DNA of 64,000 nt. Source: Pelotalea chapellei (GTDB taxonomy: Bacteria > Desulfobacterota > Desulfuromonadia > Geobacterales > Pseudopelobacteraceae). Below are positions 36,166 through 44,527 of the stretch, in pieces. The notes beneath the pieces are model-generated. The model was given only the letters and a program-made list of their open reading frames with translations, ran no database searches and was not told the DNA's origin. The stretch covers positions 123,396 to 187,395 of the forward strand of contig NZ_JAHDYS010000010.1 of assembly GCF_018531195.1 (NCBI RefSeq). Direction: 5' to 3'. Position 1 is the stretch's first letter; each line of letters begins with the position of its first letter. The translations under genes and the position numbers were made by a program.

Positions 36166-37092
36166 ATGAAAAGAGGGATGTGTAACAGGAGATTTTCCCG
36201 GGTTCTGCTGCTGGTCTGTGCCATACTGATGCTTCTGCTTGTTGCTGGTTGCAAGGGGGAAGGCAAGCGGCCGGTAGTGAAGATCGGCTATATGCTCTGC
36301 AACAGCGAAGAAGAAACCATGCACAGGTTCAAGCCGTTGACCAGCTACCTTTCCGAAAAGGTAGGGGTGGATTTCGTCATGGTACCGGTTGATACCAACG
36401 ATTTTGAAAAACGCTTCAAGAATGGTGAATTTGCCTTTACTCATACCAACTCGATTCTTTACGTCATTCTGCATGAAAATCAGGGGGTGGAGCTGCTTGC
36501 ATCGGAAAAACGCGGCAAGTTCGGGCCACGTACGGCAGGTGCCATCATTGCCCGCAAGGGAAGTGGAATAGAGAAACTGGCCGACATCAAGGGCAAACGG
36601 ATGGCTTTCGGGCCGATGCTGGCGCCGACAGGCTATCTGGCCGAGTACGACCTGATGCTTGCTGCCGGGATAAATCCTGAAAATGATCTGGCCCATTACA
36701 CCATTCCTTCCGGCTCCTTCAAACACGAAAAACTCATCTATGGTGTCGTGTACGGCAAGTATGATGTTGCTGCTGCGCCGATACTCGATATCGAAAACAT
36801 GACCCGCGACGGCAAAATTGCGGCCGATGATATCGTTATTCTGGCACAAAGTGCACCCATCCCCTATTGCACATTCGGATCCGCCAAAGGTACCGATCCG
36901 GCACTGGTCAAGAAGGTCAAGGACGCCTTGTTGAATCTGAAGGCAACCGATACCGGAGAGGTTGACGGCGAGCGGCTGAAAGTGCTTAAAGCCGCCTGGG
37001 TTGATGGATACGTGGAACTGCCTGACAGCGATTACAATGTCATCCGGGACATGGCAAAGCGTGTGAACATGCCGCCGTACCAGAAGTATTAA
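36166..37092 (+). CDS. PhnD-like substrate-binding lipoprotein
   Basis: This 308-residue protein starts at ATG36166, with GGAG upstream; homology starts only after it. The lipobox LLVAGC is at about residues 24-29. The mature part follows the PhnD/phosphonate-type binding fold (VKIGYMLCNSEEETMHRFKPLTSYLSEKVG, FTHTNSILYVILHENQG, GKRMAFGPMLAPTGYL). No transporter permease or ATPase follows, which suggests use as a sensor or carrier instead of a canonical ABC importer. It lies in the same direction 95 bp after the SPASM gene. Confidence 0.85.
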   Translation: MKRGMCNRRFSRVLLLVCAILMLLLVAGCKGEGKRPVVKIGYMLCNSEEETMHRFKPLTSYLSEKVGVDFVMVPVDTNDFEKRFKNGEFAFTHTNSILYVILHENQGVELLASEKRGKFGPRTAGAIIARKGSGIEKLADIKGKRMAFGPMLAPTGYLAEYDLMLAAGINPENDLAHYTIPSGSFKHEKLIYGVVYGKYDVAAAPILDIENMTRDGKIAADDIVILAQSAPIPYCTFGSAKGTDPALVKKVKDALLNLKATDTGEVDGERLKVLKAAWVDGYVELPDSDYNVIRDMAKRVNMPPYQKY

Positions 37093-37112
37093 TCGGCGTG
37101 ATCGTTTGCTGA

Positions 37113-37664
37113 ATGCGAGAAAAAATGTGTAAAGACTCCTTCGATAAATTCTGCTGGGCGCTTCTTGCCGTTGCGCTGTCAGTACTGGTGGCTGTTCTGG
37201 TGCTAAACGGCGGGCGGGATAACAAGTCGGGCAGTGGTCCAAACAAGGCGCTTGAACGGGAAATGGCTTATTACGCCCGGGTGGAGTTGATCAACAAGCT
37301 GTACGGGCCTGTAGACAAGTTGCGGTCAGCCGGCAGCAATCAGGAAGCGCTTCTGAAACTGGATGAATTGAACAGGAAATATCCTGGCGAGGCTCATGGT
37401 CATATTTTGCAGGGATTGATTCTGCAGAATCTGGGGGCACCGGATGAGGCGATTGCTTCATTTGTGGAGGGAATCAGGTTGAACGGTGATTATGTCGATG
37501 ACAAGAGCCCCCTGTCCCGTCGCCGGGAGATTCAGCGGCTGGTGGATACCAGCGCAAAAGACATCACGGCACGTATTGCGGCTAATCCGGGCAACAGGAC
37601 ACTGGCGGGGCAGCTGCAAAAGATCAATTACCTCAAGAGCCGCCTGGCCGGGGGGTGCGAGTAA
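37113..37664 (+). CDS. Membrane-anchored TPR-like protein
   Basis: This is a 183-residue protein with one N-terminal membrane helix (about residues 13-30). A soluble helical region follows in which LLKLDELNRKYPGEAHGHILQGLILQNLGAPDEAIASFVEGIRLN is recognisable as one or two TPR-like units. An alternative ATG at 37125 is possible. It sits between the PhnD-like and YedE-like genes, and its stop overlaps the YedE start (TAATG). Probably a periplasmic adaptor; exact role unknown. Confidence 0.7.
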   Translation: MREKMCKDSFDKFCWALLAVALSVLVAVLVLNGGRDNKSGSGPNKALEREMAYYARVELINKLYGPVDKLRSAGSNQEALLKLDELNRKYPGEAHGHILQGLILQNLGAPDEAIASFVEGIRLNGDYVDDKSPLSRRREIQRLVDTSAKDITARIAANPGNRTLAGQLQKINYLKSRLAGGCE

Positions 37665-38722
37665 TGACACGCAGCATTGAATTCTGGACTACAATAGCTA
37701 CAGCGTTGCTTCTGGGGACACTTGGCGTACTGCTGTCGGTATGGGGAAATCCTGAAAATTCAGGCATCTGTGTCTCCTGTTTCATCGAAAACAGCGCCGG
37801 TGCGCTTGGATTGCACGACAACACCAACATGCAGTATCTGCGGCCGGAACTGATCGGCTTCGTTCTCGGCTCAACGGCAAGTGCAATCGCCTTTCGAGAT
37901 TTCCAGTCACGAGGTGGAAGTGCACCCCTTTCCCGGCTTTTTCTGGGTATTTTTCTGATTTTTGGCTGTGCTGTGTTTATCGGCTGCCCGATAAAGCTGT
38001 TTTTACGGCTTTCTGCGGGAGATTTGACCGCTGTAGCCGGTGTGGCAGGTTTGCTGGCAGGGGTGTGGATGGGACTTAAAGGTCTGGCCCGCGGAGTTGA
38101 ACTGGTTAGACAGGACCGGGGAAATGCAAACGGAGGGCATCTGATGCCGATACTGTTTGTGCTGCTTCTGGTTTTTCTTATTACCCGCCCCGGATTTCTG
38201 CTTTTCTCCGCCAAGGGAGGGGGCGCACAGTATGCTCCCTGGCTTTTGGCACTTGGAGCAGGAGTCGGGCTTGGAGCGCTGGCCCAGCGCACACGTTTCT
38301 GCATAACCGGAAGCATCCGCAATACATTTTTGATGGGGCTGAGGGTTCCCGCCATCTGGGGCTTGCTGGCTTTTATCGCAGCAGCGGCAGTAGCCAATCT
38401 TGCTACCGGAAGATTCAATTTGGGCCTGTATGGGCAGCCTGGAGCCCATCTGGAGTACGTATGGAGTTTTCTGGGAATGGGGCTCGTAGGATGGATTTCG
38501 GTCCTGATTGGCGGATGTCCTTTCCGTCAGCTTATAAAAGCGGGTGAAGGGGATGCGGATGCCGGTCTGGTGGTCATCGGCATGTTCATCGGCGGGGCAC
38601 TTTCCCAATCCTGGGGCATTGCAGCAACGGCTGCCGGCGTCCCCCTGTACGGCAAGGTCGCCATTCTGCTCGGATTCGCTTCTGTGGCGTGCGGCTCACT
38701 GGTGTGTCGCGACCGCACCTGA
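37664..38722 (+). CDS. YedE/YeeE-family transporter (selenium or thiosulfate type)
   Basis: This is a 352-residue integral membrane protein of about ten helices. The diagnostic repeated cysteine loops are present (ICVSCFIENSAG, AVFIGCPIKLF, AQRTRFCITGS, LIGGCPFRQL), as in YedE-type putative selenium and YeeE/TsuA thiosulfate importers. The start overlaps the preceding stop. A strong terminator follows. The substrate could be a reduced sulfur or selenium compound. Its place at the end of the GeoRSP operon suggests that sulfur or selenium supply is tied to the pathway (inference). Confidence 0.85.
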   Translation: MTRSIEFWTTIATALLLGTLGVLLSVWGNPENSGICVSCFIENSAGALGLHDNTNMQYLRPELIGFVLGSTASAIAFRDFQSRGGSAPLSRLFLGIFLIFGCAVFIGCPIKLFLRLSAGDLTAVAGVAGLLAGVWMGLKGLARGVELVRQDRGNANGGHLMPILFVLLLVFLITRPGFLLFSAKGGGAQYAPWLLALGAGVGLGALAQRTRFCITGSIRNTFLMGLRVPAIWGLLAFIAAAAVANLATGRFNLGLYGQPGAHLEYVWSFLGMGLVGWISVLIGGCPFRQLIKAGEGDADAGLVVIGMFIGGALSQSWGIAATAAGVPLYGKVAILLGFASVACGSLVCRDRT

Positions 38723-38751
38723 TACAGATTTCGATCTCTTTTGAAACAGTA

Positions 38752-38785
38752 ATGGCCGGCTGAGAAATCTCAGCCGGCCATTTTT
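38752..38785 (+). terminator. Strong bidirectional terminator
   Basis: The 13-bp perfect arms ATGGCCGGCTGAG and CTCAGCCGGCCAT surround a 4-nt loop and are followed by a T-run. It separates the convergent YedE and parvulin genes and can serve both strands. Confidence 0.92.
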
Positions 38786-38807
38786 CATGGAATAAAGGCA
38801 ATAACTA

Positions 38808-39857
38808 TTATTTGAGAAGTACTTCAACCTCTGCCTTCTTGCGAGCCTCAACGAGATAATCATTAACTGCGGTGGAAACTTTCTGGTTCTTCAGGTAATC
38901 ATCAATGCGGGGCTTGGCTTCCTTGTAGTCAACTGTTTCCGCTTTTTTGGTGTCGGTAACCTTAATGATATGATACCCAAACTGGGTTTCCACCACGTCA
39001 CTGATCTCTCCCTTTTTAAGGCTGAACGCGGCCTTCTCGAAAGGGGGTACCATCTGCCCCTTGCCGAAGTATCCGAGGTCACCACCCTGCTGGCTGCTGG
39101 GACAGGTTGAACTTTCTTTCGCCACTGTGGCAAAGTCGGCGCCTCCGGCTATATCCTTGCGAAGCTTGGATATCTTTTCCTGTGCCTTTTTCTTCTCTTC
39201 AGCGGTCGCCGCCGGGTCAACACCAATCAGGATGTGGCTGGCTTTGACAGATTCGCTCTGCTTGAATTTGTCGATATTTTCATCATAAAACTTTTTACTT
39301 TCCTCGTCACTGACGGTTGCTTTTGCGGCGATATTCTGCTGAATGAAATTGGAGATGATCAGGTCGCGTCGAGTATAATCCTGCAGGTCCTTTTCTGTCA
39401 TGTCGAGAGCCTGGACAGCTTTTTTGAAATCCTCCGGATTGGGAAACCGTGATTTTCCCTGCTCAATCTTGGCTTCCACCTGCTTTTCCAGGTCCTTGAT
39501 TTCCAGTTTTTTGCCTGCCTGATAGAGCAGTTCGGCCGAAGTCAATTGTGAGAGTGCCTGCAAATCAAATTCCTTCTGGCGTTCGGGAGGAATCTGCATA
39601 TTGGGCTGATTCGACATAATAACTTTCTTGGCGCGTATCAGTTCAATGCCATAGATAGGCTGACCATTGATGCGGGCAATGACTTCCTGAGGTCCGGGAG
39701 TGGAGGAGGCGGACTTTGCTGTTTCCGTTTTAGGGGCTGCTGCCGGCGCAACAACCGTTTTTTCCGCTTCCGCCGCAAATCCCGCAGTGGGGTTGATGCA
39801 GAAAAGTGCAGCAATCGCGAATAATGACGAACTTGTCAGGCATTTACGTACGTGCAT
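38808..39857 (-). CDS. Periplasmic peptidyl-prolyl isomerase, parvulin type (SurA/PrsA-like)
   Basis: This is a 349-residue protein with a signal peptide (residues 1-29, cleavage near GFAA) and a Pro/Ala-rich linker. It has a SurA_N-like chaperone helix bundle (about residues 57-200) and one rotamase domain (ASHILIGVDPAATAEEKKKA through GGDLGYFGKGQMVPPFEKAAFSL and FGYHIIKV). It assists folding of exported proteins. GGAGAC lies just before ATG. A TATAAT box with a plausible -35 is upstream. Confidence 0.92.
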   Translation of the reverse strand: MHVRKCLTSSSLFAIAALFCINPTAGFAAEAEKTVVAPAAAPKTETAKSASSTPGPQEVIARINGQPIYGIELIRAKKVIMSNQPNMQIPPERQKEFDLQALSQLTSAELLYQAGKKLEIKDLEKQVEAKIEQGKSRFPNPEDFKKAVQALDMTEKDLQDYTRRDLIISNFIQQNIAAKATVSDEESKKFYDENIDKFKQSESVKASHILIGVDPAATAEEKKKAQEKISKLRKDIAGGADFATVAKESSTCPSSQQGGDLGYFGKGQMVPPFEKAAFSLKKGEISDVVETQFGYHIIKVTDTKKAETVDYKEAKPRIDDYLKNQKVSTAVNDYLVEARKKAEVEVLLK

Positions 39858-39887
39858 TTAAGTCTCCTTGGTAGATAAAGTGTAGAT

Positions 39888-39915
39888 ATTATAGCATAGT
39901 GTCCTGGCTTTGGAA
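39888..39915 (-). promoter_or_regulatory. Candidate promoter of the parvulin gene
   Basis: On the reverse strand a perfect TATAAT (39893-39888) is preceded after 16 bp by TTCCAA (39915-39910). It lies about 30 bp before the start codon. Confidence 0.5.
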
Positions 39916-40011
39916 GTTCAAACATAATTTTGACTTTTGAGCAGGTTTAGGCTACATTTCTGCCCGCAAACGACATTACTGCGGATGGCTATGACTGAGA
40001 GGAGAATACTG

Positions 40012-40371
40012 ATGAAGAGGGTTCTGGTAGTTGACGACAGTCTTTCGGTGGCACGTCAGCTGGAAAAAATAATAAATGAATCAGGCGAGTTTGTCAGTGT
40101 CGGACATGCCAAAAATGGTGCAGAAGCCATCAAGATGAACCACTCGGAAAATCCCGATATCATCTGCATGGACATGAATATGCCCGGCATGGATGGTTTG
40201 ACCGCCTTGCGCAGCCTTGTTGTGCTCGACAAAGAGGTAAAAGTGGTAATGGTTACTTCGCTGGGCGGAGTTGGAGACAAGTTTACCGAGGCGCTCAAAC
40301 TGGGTGCTAAAAATGTAATTTCCAAACCGTTTGAGGCCGAGAACGTTTTGCAGATACTGCGGGAACTTTGA
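40012..40371 (+). CDS. CheY-like single-domain response regulator
   Basis: This 119-residue receiver domain has Asp8/Asp9 (VVDDS), the phosphorylation site Asp54 (ICMDMNMPGMDG), the conserved Thr/Ser of VTSLGG, and the Lys of ISKPF. ATG40012 has GAGAGGAG upstream and gives the normal family N-terminus. There is no output domain. It is followed 28 bp later by a CheX-like protein, a typical partner that dephosphorylates CheY. Chemotaxis or a related signalling path is likely. Confidence 0.93.
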   Translation: MKRVLVVDDSLSVARQLEKIINESGEFVSVGHAKNGAEAIKMNHSENPDIICMDMNMPGMDGLTALRSLVVLDKEVKVVMVTSLGGVGDKFTEALKLGAKNVISKPFEAENVLQILREL

Positions 40372-40399
40372 TCTCATTAAATGTCACAAGGGGATAGTA

Positions 40400-41266
40400 A
40401 TGGCTGTTAAATTTTTCGGGCAATTTCTGGTGGAAAAGGGTGCCGTTTCACGGGAAGCGCTGCTGCAGGCGATAGAGTTGCAGGAACAGAAGAATCTCAA
40501 AATGGGAGAAATGGCCCTGGAAATGGGCTATGTCACTCAGGCTGATATTGAGCGTGCCCACAGAGCACAGCTGACCAAAGATTTGAAATTGGGTGATATT
40601 CTGGTTGAGATGGGTATCCTTACCCTTAATCAGCTGAATGAAGTTATTACGCGCCAGAAAAACACCCATCTTTACATCGGCGAAGCGTTGGTGCTGATCA
40701 ATGCTTTCAGTAAGGAACAACTTCAGCAACATCTCGATGATTTCAAGGCTGACCAAGCTCAATATGTATCAGACCGCATCGAACTGCCTGCCGGGGTCGC
40801 CAACAGTGCTACCTGGGAAATGACAGCTGATCTCACCTACAAGATGATCACACGGGTGCTGGATCTTCAGTTCCGTCCCGGTAAGTGTCAGCAGGTTACA
40901 ACCCTTTCTTCCAACTTCATGATGGCTGCCATGGATTTCAGCGGTGATGTGGAAGCCCGTTATCTTGTCTCCGTTTCTGCCGGGCTGCAGAAAACAATAG
41001 CCAAAGCCATTCTGAGCGAAGAGAACGTTGACACGGAACCGGTGGAAGTTCTGGAAGATACTGTCATGGAATTTGTCAACGTGGTTTGCGGCAATGTGGC
41101 TGCCAAGGCTTCCCAGATGGGTATGATCATGAACATCAATCCGCCGGTGACGATTCATCCTCCGCAAGCGGGTATTCCCGTACCGGAAGGTTACATCGGG
41201 CTTTGTTTCCCGATTCATGTTGGCGACGAGGAAAAGATGGAGCTGATTCTGCTGATCAAAGGTTGA
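40400..41266 (+). CDS. MshEN-like N-terminal domain fused to a CheX phosphatase-like domain
   Basis: This is a 288-residue protein. The N-terminal part has two repeats of the type II secretion/MshEN kind (FLVEKGAVSREALLQAIELQEQ and LGEMALEMGYVTQADIERA as well as LGDILVEMGILTLNQLNEVI), a fold that in some proteins binds cyclic di-GMP. The C-terminal part resembles CheX (LEDTVMEFVNVVCGNVAAKA, GLCFPIHV), whose Glu-x-x-Asn pair acts in CheY-P dephosphorylation. The visible EFVN fits that site. It pairs with the CheY gene upstream. Confidence 0.85.
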   Translation: MAVKFFGQFLVEKGAVSREALLQAIELQEQKNLKMGEMALEMGYVTQADIERAHRAQLTKDLKLGDILVEMGILTLNQLNEVITRQKNTHLYIGEALVLINAFSKEQLQQHLDDFKADQAQYVSDRIELPAGVANSATWEMTADLTYKMITRVLDLQFRPGKCQQVTTLSSNFMMAAMDFSGDVEARYLVSVSAGLQKTIAKAILSEENVDTEPVEVLEDTVMEFVNVVCGNVAAKASQMGMIMNINPPVTIHPPQAGIPVPEGYIGLCFPIHVGDEEKMELILLIKG

Positions 41267-41285
41267 AATTGTTTGCAGTGACTTG

Positions 41286-41320
41286 AAAAGGCATCCTCAC
41301 ATGGGGGATGCCTTTTTTTT
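41286..41320 (+). terminator. Intrinsic terminator after CheX-like gene
   Basis: AAAAGGCATCC and GGATGCCTTTT form an 11-bp stem with a 9-nt loop and a run of T residues. It also faces the end of the convergent methyltransferase gene. Confidence 0.9.
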
Positions 41321-41405
41321 GTGCCGCCAATGCCTGTTGCAGGGCGACCAGCGGGTCGGCTCTGCGTTTTCCCGTCTTTCCGGTCCCAAGTACCCGCCCC
41401 AGGTT

Positions 41406-42110
41406 CTACCGCCACACCTCATCGGTGTATTCCCCCGCCATATCCCGCACGAATAGCGGCGCCTCGACGACAGGAGTGCTGCGTCGCCCTTTGGCAAGTT
41501 CCACCATGAACATGCTCGCTGGAGACCCGGCATTGTTATGGATTGTCCGTAGACGCAGCACTGCAAGTTTCTGCTGGGCCGCCAGTGCCATCAGCTCGGG
41601 TAGTCGCGACGGAAGTTGGATCAGGCAGATCCGTCCGGAAGGTTTGACCAGGTATTTGGCAGCTGCCAGAAAATCGGCCAGCCCGGCTGTTGTTTCGTGG
41701 CGGGCTGCATCGCGCCCGGCCCGGGGGCTGATCCTGCCGCTGCCCGCAGTCCGGAAAGGTGGATTGGAGACCACCAGATCGAAGGTTGAATCCGTGCAAT
41801 TTGATCGTAGCGTAAGAACATCCTCGTTATGCACGGTTACCCGGCTGGAAAGATCATTATGCTGAATATTTCGCGCAATTATTTCAGCCATGACCAGGTT
41901 GTTTTCAACCGCCATAACAGTAGCGTCAGGGTTGACCCGTGCCAGAACCAGGGAGATGACTCCGCAGCCTGCCCCCAGGTCGGCGATGCTTCCGCCCGGC
42001 TTCAGTATCGGACAGAACCGCGCCAGCAGCAGAGCGTCCAGTGAATAGCGGTAGCCGTGCTTTGGCTGATAAAGCCGCAGATCAAAGAGCTTGAGCTCGT
42101 CGCTGGTCAA
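41406..42110 (-). CDS. TrmN6-like tRNA adenine-N6 methyltransferase
   Basis: This is a 234-residue SAM-dependent methyltransferase. The N-terminal YQPKHGYRYSLDALLLARF and the glycine motif IADLGAGCGVISLVLA are typical of the TrmN6/YfiC family, and VVSNPPFR supplies the catalytic NPPF of N6-adenine methyltransferases. The family modifies A37 of tRNA-Val. The start overlaps the stop of the YfhO-like gene upstream, so it is part of the reverse-strand operon although functionally separate. Confidence 0.87.
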   Translation of the reverse strand: MTSDELKLFDLRLYQPKHGYRYSLDALLLARFCPILKPGGSIADLGAGCGVISLVLARVNPDATVMAVENNLVMAEIIARNIQHNDLSSRVTVHNEDVLTLRSNCTDSTFDLVVSNPPFRTAGSGRISPRAGRDAARHETTAGLADFLAAAKYLVKPSGRICLIQLPSRLPELMALAAQQKLAVLRLRTIHNNAGSPASMFMVELAKGRRSTPVVEAPLFVRDMAGEYTDEVWR

Positions 42111-44527
42111 TGTGAAATCCCTTTTTTCTGCCTAAGCCACTCCCGGATCAGCATTCCTGCAAACAGGACAAGCGAGGACAATGTCAGGTATTTGCCAATC
42201 TTGAAGGGGAGTGGGTCGTAGATGAATTCCACCGCATGGTTTCCCGGCGTAAGATAGATGCCGCGCAGAACGTGATTCACCGGCACGATTGGCGTTTCAT
42301 GTCCATCAACCAGTGCCCGCCAGTCCTGAAAGTATTTTTCCCCCAGCACAAGCAGCGTATTACTACGTACGGTTGCCGTTACGCTGATTTGTTCGGCCTG
42401 AAAACGTTCCACATGTACTGATCCGGCAGGGTCGACAGGAGCTCCAGGGTCTGCCAGTTTGACCGGAGGAGCCGTTTCCACCAGTGCCACCCGTCGGGGA
42501 TCAAAGCCGGGGGCCTGGAGCAGCTCCATGGTCCGCTGGCCGGTTGCGACTATAGCCGAAGGGACCAGCCAGGCCTTGGGCAGTACCGAGAGGTTCTCGA
42601 GCACGACCTGCCTGCCGTCGGGAGACTGGTACACGGGCCGGTACTTTCTGTCCAGGTGACTACGGTCCTGAACGTACTGTTCTGTGCTGTACACCAGATA
42701 TCGCACGTTCAGCATGTCGGGCATTGGCGACATCAGGTTGAAGCTGTCCAGAAATTCCTGCCAGCGCCGTTGCTGGACCGGGTTGGAAGTGAACATTACC
42801 GGAATTTTGTTGGTTATATAGTAGGCAGGATCACTCCCATCCATTGGCAATGTCCGGTACTGTTCGGAACCTTGCAAAATATACTGCATGGCAGGAGTTC
42901 TGACCGTTCGTCCTTTTTCCGGGGCATCAACCAGAAACATAAATTTGTCATTGACTCTCCAGACATCGGCCAGATACAGGCAGACCAGCAGGATCGGCAG
43001 CGCCCGAAGCCAAGCCCCTTTCAGCCGCCAGGAGATCATCATGCTTCCCGCGCAAGCGGCAGCCAGCCCGGCAGCGATGGCGGTCTCACTCAGCAGGTTG
43101 TTCCAGCGCTGCATCACCAGAAAGGAACCCTGCTCGTAGCGGGTAGGTTGGGCCAGGCTTTCGATGAACATCTGGATCCAGTAGTTGCTGCCCCCCTTGA
43201 GAACTGCCAGGACCAGTAGCAGGACGAGCGGTAACGCCATCACACCAGCCAGATATTTTTTGAAGGTCCGGCTTGCCAGTGTCTCATTATCCCTCAGTAG
43301 GTCGATGCCACGGGCCGAGAGCAGGGCGAGCCCCATCACGGGGATGAACATGATCATTTTGGGAACCCTGAAACGGTTGATCCCCGGGAAATAGTCGTAC
43401 AGCAGGTTGTAGAAGGGGGTGTATTTGCCCATGGAAAACAGGACTCCGCCGATGATCGCAATCATTGCCAGCCAGGTATAACGGTCGCGGCGGAAGATCA
43501 GCGGTAGCGGAACCAGGAGCCAGGGTAGCAGCCCCATATAGGAAAGTGTCTGGGTAAAAACCATGCGTCCCCAGTAGTAGCTTTGTATGTTGGACGGATT
43601 GGGTCCGGCTTCCTGACGCGAATACCCGAAAAGACCGGGTATGACGAAGGCTGCGGCTTCTTCCGGAGGTAGAGACCAGGACATGGCTTCTTCACGCTCG
43701 AGCCCTCCCTGGCCCTGGTTTGCACCGCTTTGGGTGCCACGGTTGGTGTCCCGTGACCAGTTGGCCAAAGGCATCAGCGAGATAGCCACGGTACTGAGGA
43801 AGAACAGCAGCACAATGATGTTAAGTCCGAGCAGGCGCTTTGCCGCAACACCCCTCTGTGTATCCGCGCGGATCATCCCGACGGTGCGGATGATGCCGTA
43901 AAGGCCGACACACAGACAGGTATAGTAGGCTATCTGCCAGTGGGTATTGAAAAATTGAAAAGCCAGTACAACTGCCGTAGCCATAAACCAGAACGGACGC
44001 CTGCTCAGGTAACCCTTTTCCAGACAGACAAAGGCCCAGGGAGCATAGGATATGGTGGCAATCTTCATCACATGTCCGGCATTGATCAGTGAGGCGTTTT
44101 CAGTTGCCAGGGCAAACACCAGTCCGCTGAAAAAAGATCCTAGCCGGGAACAGCCGATAATACGGCAATAGGTGTAAGTTCCGGCGGCCCCGAAAAAGAG
44201 TTGCATCACGATCAGCCAGGCAACATTGGCTGGCCGTGGTATCAGGTTCAGAACCAATCGTAGCGGATAGAGGAACTGAACTGAATGAGTTCCCCCCCCC
44301 ACCGAAGCCCCACCATTGGTGTAGATGTCCCAGCCGGCAGTGGAAATGTTTGTTCTGATTGTTTCCCACAGCGTTTTGCTGTTAAGGTCCAATGCCCACC
44401 AATAAAACTCGTTGATGATATCCGGTGCACGGATGATCTGGTCCGTGAACAGAATCCGCGAGAAAAACACCAGCAGCACTGCCAGCAGTGCCGTCAGAAC
44501 CAGCATATCCTTTTTTACTTCCTTCAT
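42107..44527 (-). CDS. YfhO-family large membrane protein
   Basis: This is an 806-residue protein with twelve or more predicted membrane helices and a soluble C-terminal domain of about 200 residues before a last helix pair. The Asn/Gly-rich first periplasmic loop (TNGGASVGGGTHSVQFLYPL) and the tail (RALVDGHETPIVPVNHVLRGIYLTPGNHAVEFIYDP) match YfhO-like proteins, which assist glycosylation of envelope polymers. An upstream in-frame GTG at 44533 exists, but ATG44527 has GGTGGAG upstream. It overlaps the preceding glycosyltransferase. Confidence 0.85.
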   Translation of the reverse strand: MKEVKKDMLVLTALLAVLLVFFSRILFTDQIIRAPDIINEFYWWALDLNSKTLWETIRTNISTAGWDIYTNGGASVGGGTHSVQFLYPLRLVLNLIPRPANVAWLIVMQLFFGAAGTYTYCRIIGCSRLGSFFSGLVFALATENASLINAGHVMKIATISYAPWAFVCLEKGYLSRRPFWFMATAVVLAFQFFNTHWQIAYYTCLCVGLYGIIRTVGMIRADTQRGVAAKRLLGLNIIVLLFFLSTVAISLMPLANWSRDTNRGTQSGANQGQGGLEREEAMSWSLPPEEAAAFVIPGLFGYSRQEAGPNPSNIQSYYWGRMVFTQTLSYMGLLPWLLVPLPLIFRRDRYTWLAMIAIIGGVLFSMGKYTPFYNLLYDYFPGINRFRVPKMIMFIPVMGLALLSARGIDLLRDNETLASRTFKKYLAGVMALPLVLLLVLAVLKGGSNYWIQMFIESLAQPTRYEQGSFLVMQRWNNLLSETAIAAGLAAACAGSMMISWRLKGAWLRALPILLVCLYLADVWRVNDKFMFLVDAPEKGRTVRTPAMQYILQGSEQYRTLPMDGSDPAYYITNKIPVMFTSNPVQQRRWQEFLDSFNLMSPMPDMLNVRYLVYSTEQYVQDRSHLDRKYRPVYQSPDGRQVVLENLSVLPKAWLVPSAIVATGQRTMELLQAPGFDPRRVALVETAPPVKLADPGAPVDPAGSVHVERFQAEQISVTATVRSNTLLVLGEKYFQDWRALVDGHETPIVPVNHVLRGIYLTPGNHAVEFIYDPLPFKIGKYLTLSSLVLFAGMLIREWLRQKKGISH

